From: Bacteroidota bacterium
GTDB lineage: Bacteria; Bacteroidota; Ignavibacteria; SZUA-365
Direction of reading: 5' to 3'
Assembly (NCBI GenBank): GCA_018224415.1
Contig: JAGTUZ010000194.1
Span: 1 to 12,321, forward strand
Length of the DNA stretch: 12,321 nt
Within the stretch, counting starts at the first letter, position 1, and each line of letters starts with the position of its first letter. A program made the translations under genes and the position numbers. The notes under the pieces are model-generated. The model had not been told where the DNA came from. It did no database searches and saw only the letters and a program-made list of their open reading frames with translations. Below are positions 6,027 to 12,321 of the stretch, piece by piece.

Positions 6027-9000
6027 ATGCGTCACGGTACGATTGTCCTATCCTTATTCTTTTCTATTGTTCTCGCCACAACCGCCTTCGGTCAGGATCC
6101 GATGATCCACCGGCCGGGCGACGAGCGGCGACAGGGCCGGATGAGCAAGGCGGAGGCGCGCGCGGAGTACTTCCGCGCCCGCGCGGTGTGGCCGCACGGG
6201 GACGTCTCAGCCGAGTCGCGGCTGCGCGTATTCGAGCAGATGCGGCGTCTGCCCGTGTACGCTCCACTGACGAAGGGATCGGCCGTCGGCGACTGGACCA
6301 ACGTGGGTCCGGACAATATCGGCGGGCGCATTTTCGCCCTCGCTCTCAATCCGCTCAATCCGTTGACCATGTACGTCGGCGCGGCCGATGGCGGGGTGTG
6401 GCGTTCGTGGGACGGCGGGCTGGGGTGGACCTCGGTTTCGGACGATTTCCCGACGCAGTCAATGGGATCGATCGTGATCAATCCCATCGACACAAGCATT
6501 GTCTATGCCGGCACCGGCGACGCCAGCTTCGGCGGCTTTTCCTTCGCGGGTGCGGGAATGTTCAAGAGTACCGACAGCGGAGAGAGCTGGACGCAGGTGG
6601 GCGCGGGCACGCTCCCGCTCGCGCGGATTTCCGAGATGGTCATCAATCCGCAAAATCCGGACATCCTCTACGTCGCCATTCCCTACGGCCTGGCTGACGA
6701 GACCATCAATGGTATCTGGCGTTCGAAAGACGGCGGTCTGACATGGGAGCACGTTCTGCCTTCGCGCACGACCGACGTTGTCATCAATCCTCTCGACCCT
6801 GACATTCTTTATACTGTTTCAAGCAAGGTGCTCGGTGGTTACACTGCCGCGCGCTATGGTGTGTACAAGACCGCCGATGGTGGCGACACCTGGTCGAAAC
6901 TGGACATCGGCGTGACCGACTCTCTTATCGGGCGCACGGGCATCGGCATCTGTGTTTCGCAGCCCGACGTGCTGTATCTCGGCGTGTCCGAACTCGCCGG
7001 AGGCGAACGTACGCCGCTCATGGGAGTGTTCAAAACCACGGACGCGGGTGCGAACTGGACAAAGCTTTCCGTTCCTTTCGACTACATGGTGTCACAGGGC
7101 TGGTTCGACAACATCATCGGCGTCGATCCGATGAATCCCGACATCGTTTTCGCCGGCGGCGTCAAGCTCATCCGATCCGGCGACGGCGGCAGGACCTGGG
7201 AACGCATCGCCGACCAGCTCGCCGGGGGCATCCTGCACGTCGACCAGCATGAAATCGAATTCGACCCGTTGAATCCCGACCGCGTGTACGTCGGCAACGA
7301 CGGCGGACTGTACCTGATCACCGATCAGGGAGAGACGCTGGAAAAACGCGACATCGGGCTGTCGATCACCCAGTTCATCGGCGGGGACATGTATCCCGGC
7401 AACGATGCCTTTCTCTTTGGCGGCACACAGGACAACGGCACGCTGATCTCTTCATCGCAACCCGGTTTCCAGCTCTCCCTCTACGGCGACGGGGGACACG
7501 GCTACATCCATCCGACCAGTCCCAACGTCATCTATACGACACAGGAGCGTCTCAAGCTCTGGCGCTCGGAGGATTTCGGTCGGACATGGACCTGGGCGCA
7601 GGGTGACCTGCCGAACGAGGGCTCGCTGTTCTACATCGCATACGCGATGGATAAAGAAGATCCGGATGTCCTGTACCTCGGGACCTATCGCATGTACCGC
7701 AGTTCCAACGGCGGAAGGAGCTGGGAGCAGCTCAACTCCTGTTTGTTCCCGGTCAGCGGCTCGTGTTACTACATCACGGCGGTCAGCATTGCGCCGTACG
7801 ACAACCGCATGATCCTCGCGGCCGCGCCCGAGCAGACGGCCGTTTCGACGGACGCCGGGCGGACCTGGCAGCTGACCACCGGGCAGCTGCCGCGCGCCAC
7901 CTGTACCGCGTTCCGCACCTGGGAGCCAGGATTGATGTACGCGACGTTTGGCGGTTCCGGCGTGCCGAAGGTCTGGAAATCCACCGATTACGGACGCAAT
8001 TGGACAAGCATCACCGGCGACCTGCCCGACGTGCCGGTCAACGATATCGTTGCCATCGATGGCAAGCTCGTGATCGGCACCGACCTCGGCACCTTCGTCA
8101 GCGAAAACGACGGTGCGAACTGGCAGCGGTTCGGTACGGCCATGCCCGCCGTCTCGGTGCAGCGTCTGATCTACCAGGAAGAAACCGGCGTGCTGCGCGC
8201 GATCACGCATGGCCGGGGAATCTACGACCTGCAATGGACCGAGCCCATGCAGCAGCCGCCGCAATTCGTTTCGCGTCCCGACACCGCAACCCTGCACATG
8301 GCGCAACCATACGTGTACGCGCCGGTGGTGAAGGCATGGCCGCGTCCGACCTTCCGTCTCGTCGAAGGTCCTCAGGGCGCCACCGTCGATCCCGTGCTCG
8401 GCACCGTCTCGTGGACGGCGTCGGACCTCGCGGCGCACTTTACGATCGAAGCCAGTAACGCTGCGGGCGCGGGGACGCAAACGTTCACGCTTTCCACCGC
8501 AGACGTCATTTCGACGGAGTGGGAGATCGTGCAGCCACACACGATGGACGCGCATGTCAACCACATCTTTGTTGCCGCCGACCGTTCACTCTGGCTCGCG
8601 CGCGACACCGCGCGCATCTCGCGCTCGCTCGACGATGGACATACGTGGGCGGATCTGACGCTGCCGGACACCGAAGTGTCGGTGCTGTCGGTGTTCGCCT
8701 TCGACAAGGACAACGTCGTGGCGGGGACTGGTGGTCCGCAGAGCCTGATGAACACCGGGAGCGGGCATATCTGGAAATCCACCGACGGCGGTGCCACCTG
8801 GCGCGACATGCTCTACGGCATCGACTCACGCTTCGGCAACATCCATTTCTGGGACGCGCAGCGGGGCATCGCGGTCGCGCAGGGTGTCAACGACAGCAGC
8901 GACGTCTACCTGACCGAAGACGGCGGAGAAAGCTGGATGCATGTGCCGCAGCGGCTCAACGCGCGCATTCCCTTCTATAACACCCTGCATTTCTTCGACG

Positions 9001-9758
9001 AGCAGTACGGCTGGTTCGCGTCATCCAACTACTACGACCGCGGTGACGCCAGTGTCTTCCGTACCCTCGATGGCGGACAGACATGGGAAGAAAAATCCGC
9101 CGGCACCGATATCGATTTCGTTGCCGACATCACCTTCGTCGATGCGCTCAAGGGATGGCTTGTCGATGACGTGGGCCACCGCGTGCGCCGCACGGTCAGC
9201 GGCGGCGGGCGCTGGATTTCCGCGTTCTATCCGATGGCAGGCGAACGCCTGGTCGGGCTGCATGCCGATCCGCACAGCCGTGCGGTCTGGGTGCTCGGCG
9301 ACCAGTACGCCTGGGTCACGAAGGACGACGGTGCGACCTGGACAAAAACCACACTCGTGCCCTCCGGCCGCATGCTCGGCTGCGCCTTCGCCGATTCGCT
9401 GACGGGATGGGCGGTCACGCTTACTGGTATCGTGCAGAAACAGATAGCCGATCCTCTTACCTCCGTTGCACAGCCCGGTACGGCGGCGGACATTGCACTC
9501 GGCGCTTCCTGGCCGAGTCCCGTTCCCTCCGCGACCGACATGGTGATGATTCCCTTCCGTCTCTCGCGCGCGGGTGCCGTTTCTGTCACCCTGCATAACA
9601 CCCAAGGCAAGCGCATCGCAACCATACTCGACAGGCGCTTCGATGGCGGCGAGCATGTCGCGGCCTGGCGGCCGGAAGGTCTGGTGAGCGGAGTCTATTT
9701 CATCACCATGACCAGCGGACGCCAGACGGTCACCCGCAGTCTGGTCATCGCCCGATAA
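6027..9758 (+). CDS. Large secreted sortilin/BNR-repeat propeller protein with T9SS sorting domain
   Basis: A 1243-residue exported protein. The signal peptide is residues 1-22 (cleavage ...TTAFG then QDPM). Residues about 85-738 hold 12 BNR/Asp-box-type repeats (for example KSTDSGESW, KTADGGDTW, RSEDFGRTW; one, DQGETLE, has lost its Trp). This is the size expected for a double propeller of the Vps10/sortilin or GH74-like type. An Ig/cadherin-like domain (743-823) follows. Then comes a second propeller segment (about 830-1140) with five more Asp boxes, resembling YCF48-type repeats. Residues about 1155-1243 form a T9SS type A-like sorting domain (SWPSPVPSATD..., GKRIATILD..., LVSGVYFITM...). 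The protein is expected to be surface-attached or released. Such proteins are often auto-named glycosyl hydrolases, but I see no assignable catalytic residues; adhesion or polymer binding is equally possible. Four cysteines (309, 572, 580, 626) are shared with the next gene. AGAGG precedes the start. Confidence 0.92.
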   Translation: MRHGTIVLSLFFSIVLATTAFGQDPMIHRPGDERRQGRMSKAEARAEYFRARAVWPHGDVSAESRLRVFEQMRRLPVYAPLTKGSAVGDWTNVGPDNIGGRIFALALNPLNPLTMYVGAADGGVWRSWDGGLGWTSVSDDFPTQSMGSIVINPIDTSIVYAGTGDASFGGFSFAGAGMFKSTDSGESWTQVGAGTLPLARISEMVINPQNPDILYVAIPYGLADETINGIWRSKDGGLTWEHVLPSRTTDVVINPLDPDILYTVSSKVLGGYTAARYGVYKTADGGDTWSKLDIGVTDSLIGRTGIGICVSQPDVLYLGVSELAGGERTPLMGVFKTTDAGANWTKLSVPFDYMVSQGWFDNIIGVDPMNPDIVFAGGVKLIRSGDGGRTWERIADQLAGGILHVDQHEIEFDPLNPDRVYVGNDGGLYLITDQGETLEKRDIGLSITQFIGGDMYPGNDAFLFGGTQDNGTLISSSQPGFQLSLYGDGGHGYIHPTSPNVIYTTQERLKLWRSEDFGRTWTWAQGDLPNEGSLFYIAYAMDKEDPDVLYLGTYRMYRSSNGGRSWEQLNSCLFPVSGSCYYITAVSIAPYDNRMILAAAPEQTAVSTDAGRTWQLTTGQLPRATCTAFRTWEPGLMYATFGGSGVPKVWKSTDYGRNWTSITGDLPDVPVNDIVAIDGKLVIGTDLGTFVSENDGANWQRFGTAMPAVSVQRLIYQEETGVLRAITHGRGIYDLQWTEPMQQPPQFVSRPDTATLHMAQPYVYAPVVKAWPRPTFRLVEGPQGATVDPVLGTVSWTASDLAAHFTIEASNAAGAGTQTFTLSTADVISTEWEIVQPHTMDAHVNHIFVAADRSLWLARDTARISRSLDDGHTWADLTLPDTEVSVLSVFAFDKDNVVAGTGGPQSLMNTGSGHIWKSTDGGATWRDMLYGIDSRFGNIHFWDAQRGIAVAQGVNDSSDVYLTEDGGESWMHVPQRLNARIPFYNTLHFFDEQYGWFASSNYYDRGDASVFRTLDGGQTWEEKSAGTDIDFVADITFVDALKGWLVDDVGHRVRRTVSGGGRWISAFYPMAGERLVGLHADPHSRAVWVLGDQYAWVTKDDGATWTKTTLVPSGRMLGCAFADSLTGWAVTLTGIVQKQIADPLTSVAQPGTAADIALGASWPSPVPSATDMVMIPFRLSRAGAVSVTLHNTQGKRIATILDRRFDGGEHVAAWRPEGLVSGVYFITMTSGRQTVTRSLVIAR

Positions 9759-9772
9759 GCGGAGAAACACAC

Positions 9773-12321
9773 ATGCAACTGTTTCGTACCTTCGTCTCTT
9801 CGATGCTGCTGGCCGTCGCGATGGGCACCACGGCCGTTCCCGCCATCGCGCAGCAGGATCCGATGGTTGTGCCGCGTTCCGAGGCCGGCGCCTCCGCGCC
9901 GTCGCAGGACGCTCGTCCGGCCGACTCCAAACCCGATGCGCGTATCCGATATTTCCACGACCGTGTGACCTATCCCGGTGGCACAGTGCCCGAAGGTGCC
10001 CGCGTGCGTGCCTGGCACGAGGCGCAGGAACGCCTGCCGCTGTTCGCACCATCCGGGAAAGGCGCGGTGCAGGACGTGATGGAATGGAAGAATGTCGGTC
10101 CCGACAACATCGGCGGACGCATTATCACCGTTGCGGTGAACCCGAAGAACGCACGCACCGTGCTGATCGGGGCGGCCGGCGGCGGCATCTGGCGCACGTA
10201 TGATGCCGGAGCGAGCTGGCATTCGGTATCAGACGACCTGCCGACGCAGGCCATGGGCGCACTGGTGTTCGATCCGGTCGACACCAGCGTCATTTACGCC
10301 GGCACCGGCGAGGCGAGCTACGCGCAGCGCACCTTCGACGGAGGCGGGATGTTCAAGAGCAGCGACGGGGGCACGACATGGAATGAGATCGGCAAGGCGA
10401 CGCTGCCGCCCTACAGCAGGGCCAGCGACATGGTGATCAATCCCCTCGACACGCGCGAGCTGTTCGCGGCGATTCCTGACGGTGTGCGCAATCCCGATAG
10501 CATCGGGATCTACCGCAGCCGTGACGCGGGCGACAACTGGGAGCTGGTACTGACCGGACGCATGGCCGACATCGTCATCGACCCAAAGAATCCTTCCATA
10601 CTGTACACGCACTCGAGCAAGGTCTTCGGAGGCGGCACGGCGCCGCGCTACGGCATGTTCAAAACCACCGATGGCGGCGATAGCTGGTTCCGCCTCGACG
10701 TCGGTATCGTCGATTCACTGATGGGACGCACCAGCATCGGCATCTGCGACGCCGATCCCGACGTGCTGTACATCGGCGTATCCGACATCACCGGCAACGA
10801 CGTCACGCCGCTACTGGGTGTATTCAAGAGCACCGATGCGGGCGTGACCTGGACGAAGCTCACGGTTCCCTTCGACTACATGGCCTCGCAGGGCTGGTAC
10901 GACAACATCATGGGCGTGCATCCGGAGAATCCCGACATCGCCTATGCGGGCGGCGTGAAGCTGATTGTCACCACCGACGGTGGGGAGAGTTGGACGCGCG
11001 TGCCCGACCAGGGCTACGGCGGCATCGTGCACGTCGACCAGCACGCCATCGTGTTCAATCCCGAGGATCCGTCCCAGGTGTATCTCGGCAACGACGGCGG
11101 GTTCTTCGTCGGCTTCAACGACGGCGCGGACTGGGAGAAACGCGACAAGGGGCTTTCGATCACGCAGTTCATCGGCGGCGCCATGCATCCGTCGAGCAAC
11201 GCCCTGCTGTTCGGCGGTACACAGGATAACGGGACCCTGATGTCCGCTGACGCGCCCGACTTCGACCTCGTGCTCTACGGCGACGGCGGCAACGGCGCGA
11301 TCGACTACGTTCGCCCCGAGATCATGTACACCACGCGGGAGACGCTGAAATTCTATCGCTCCGACGATTTCGGACGCACCTGGACCAAGGCCCAGCGAGG
11401 CATGGGACTCGATCGATCACTTTTTTATATCGTGTACGCGATGGATCCTTCGGATCCCGAAGTGCTGTACCTGGGGACGTCCCGGCTGTACAAAACCACA
11501 AACGGCGGACGGGACTGGGCGCTCAAGAGCAGCTGTGTCGTTCCGACGGCGGGCGGCTGCTATTATGTCTCCGCGCTGAGCGTTGCGCTCTGGGACAATA
11601 ACGTCGTGCTCGTCGGTGGTGCGGGCGGCAGCGTGGCCATCTCGCGTGATGCGGGCGACAACTGGGAGGTAGTGGAAACCGGTCAGCTTCCCGTCGGGTA
11701 CTGCAGCGCCGCGAGGAGCTTCCAGCCGGGCATTCTGTACGCAACGTACAGTCGCTACGGCATCGACAAGGTCTGGCGCAGCAACGACACAGGGCGGACC
11801 TGGAGCAGCATCAACGCCGACCTCCCCGACATTCCCGTCAACGACATTCTCGAACTCGACGGTCGTCTCGTGCTGGCCACCGATCTCGGTACCTTCGTTT
11901 CCGACGACGAGGGGGCGAGCTGGCAGCGTTTCGGCATCGGCATGCCATCCGTTTCCGTGCAGCGGCTGGTCTACAGTTTCCGCACGTCCACGCTGCGCGC
12001 CATCACACACGGACGCGGCATGTACGACCTGCAGTGGAGGGATCCCGGAGCGCGTCCGCCGGTGTTCAAAAACGACTGGGTCGTGCGCGATACGGTTGAG
12101 GGCGGCGAGCATTTTCTGTATGCGCCGGTCGTGCACGCCTGGCCCGAAGCCCGTTTCCGCCTGCTGCAGTCTCCACCGGGCGCGACCATCGACTCGGTGC
12201 TCGGCGTCGTGCGCTGGGTGGTCTCCGGCGCCTCCGGGCTGTTCGAAATCGAAGCCTGGAACGAGGCGGGACGCACAACGCATTTTTTCACCGTTGTTGT
12301 GCGAAGCATCGCAAACGCGGA
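9773..12321 (+). CDS. Tandem paralogue: sortilin/BNR-repeat secreted protein, 3' part outside the window
   Basis: Opens with an ATG at 9773 and stays open to the window end, giving 849 complete codons. GGAGAAA (9761-9767) is a good ribosome binding site, and the gap to the upstream stop is only 14 bases, so the two genes form an operon. The signal peptide (1-26 or 27, ...VPAIA then QQDPM) precedes a Pro/Ala-rich spacer, then the same order of 12 Asp-box repeats as its neighbour across about 103-757 (KSSDGGTTW, KTTDGGDSW, KSTDAGVTW and others), and an Ig-like domain from about 763 to the cut. The paralogues align almost without gaps around HVDQH (420) through FGGTQDNGT. Cysteines 325, 588, 596 and 644 match those of the neighbour. 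Whether it also ends in a YCF48-like propeller and a T9SS sorting domain cannot be seen here, though the duplication makes this likely. Confidence 0.9.
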   Translation, partial: MQLFRTFVSSMLLAVAMGTTAVPAIAQQDPMVVPRSEAGASAPSQDARPADSKPDARIRYFHDRVTYPGGTVPEGARVRAWHEAQERLPLFAPSGKGAVQDVMEWKNVGPDNIGGRIITVAVNPKNARTVLIGAAGGGIWRTYDAGASWHSVSDDLPTQAMGALVFDPVDTSVIYAGTGEASYAQRTFDGGGMFKSSDGGTTWNEIGKATLPPYSRASDMVINPLDTRELFAAIPDGVRNPDSIGIYRSRDAGDNWELVLTGRMADIVIDPKNPSILYTHSSKVFGGGTAPRYGMFKTTDGGDSWFRLDVGIVDSLMGRTSIGICDADPDVLYIGVSDITGNDVTPLLGVFKSTDAGVTWTKLTVPFDYMASQGWYDNIMGVHPENPDIAYAGGVKLIVTTDGGESWTRVPDQGYGGIVHVDQHAIVFNPEDPSQVYLGNDGGFFVGFNDGADWEKRDKGLSITQFIGGAMHPSSNALLFGGTQDNGTLMSADAPDFDLVLYGDGGNGAIDYVRPEIMYTTRETLKFYRSDDFGRTWTKAQRGMGLDRSLFYIVYAMDPSDPEVLYLGTSRLYKTTNGGRDWALKSSCVVPTAGGCYYVSALSVALWDNNVVLVGGAGGSVAISRDAGDNWEVVETGQLPVGYCSAARSFQPGILYATYSRYGIDKVWRSNDTGRTWSSINADLPDIPVNDILELDGRLVLATDLGTFVSDDEGASWQRFGIGMPSVSVQRLVYSFRTSTLRAITHGRGMYDLQWRDPGARPPVFKNDWVVRDTVEGGEHFLYAPVVHAWPEARFRLLQSPPGATIDSVLGVVRWVVSGASGLFEIEAWNEAGRTTHFFTVVVRSIANA

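Noticed and set aside
7452..8564. Long antisense open frame (370 codons) opposite the first propeller gene
   Set aside because: The composition (Arg/His/Gly-rich, no domain or signal) is that of a shadow frame in GC-rich DNA, and the sense strand is a well-conserved gene. The same applies to the antisense frames at 1198-2166, 4317-5315, 9021-10052 and 11417-12283.
6027..9758. Calling the propeller protein a GH74 xyloglucanase
   Set aside because: The repeat architecture is similar, but a candidate Asp near residue 121 (AADGGVW) is Gly in the paralogue, and no second catalytic Asp can be assigned.
6027..12321. Repetitive DNA or CRISPR-like array in the propeller genes
   Set aside because: The repeats are protein-level Asp boxes with diverged codons and irregular spacing, not a DNA repeat array.

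Overview
The window is a GC-rich, gene-dense stretch of bacterial chromosome with seven genes I can support. Two of them run off the window edges. The best taxonomic clue is the large secreted protein at 6027-9758. It ends in a domain that looks like a type IX secretion (T9SS) C-terminal sorting domain, and T9SS is essentially confined to the Bacteroidota/Chlorobiota-related (FCB) lineages. Three other traits agree: mature N-termini beginning with Gln after signal peptidase I cleavage, several starts without a clear Shine-Dalgarno sequence, and promoter -10 elements of the TAnnTT(G/T) type. The high GC suggests a Chlorobiota-, Kapabacteria- or Rhodothermota-like relative rather than a classic Bacteroides. 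That placement is inference.

Layout. (1) 1-864, minus: the 5' part of a beta-propeller lipoprotein gene. (2) 943-3398, plus: an MFS drug/H+ antiporter-like transporter, overlapping by four bases (ATGA) a GAF plus PP2C/SpoIIE-type phosphatase resembling RsbU. (3) 3432-5150, plus: a secreted N-acetylmuramoyl-L-alanine amidase with a stalk-like N-terminal domain, an AMIN domain and a zinc amidase domain; it may belong to the same transcript. (4) 5257-5439, plus: a 60-residue CPXCG-family cysteine-rich protein with its own strong promoter. (5) 5502-5897, minus: a small CoA-binding (YccU-like) Rossmann protein, convergent with the previous gene. (6) 6027-9758 and 9773-12321, plus: a tandem pair of paralogous, very large secreted proteins built of BNR/sortilin-like propeller repeats. 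The second is cut by the window end.

How the genes fit together. The amidase and the two propeller proteins act in or beyond the periplasm, and the partial lipoprotein is membrane-anchored, so the region is weighted toward envelope and secreted functions. The MFS/phosphatase pair is translationally coupled, which hints at a shared condition of use. The two large propeller proteins form an evident operon with a 14-base gap and arose by duplication. The two clearest promoters (upstream of 5257 and of 6027) share one architecture, TTGACA, a 17-base spacer, then TAGATT or TAGTTT. A near-identical 17-base element lies upstream of both minus-strand genes.

I see no RNA genes, insertion sequences, CRISPR arrays or convincing terminators, and no gene-free stretch over 300 bases. 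Nothing here amounts to a clearly new defence or biosynthetic system. The least explained part is the tandem sortilin-like secreted pair.
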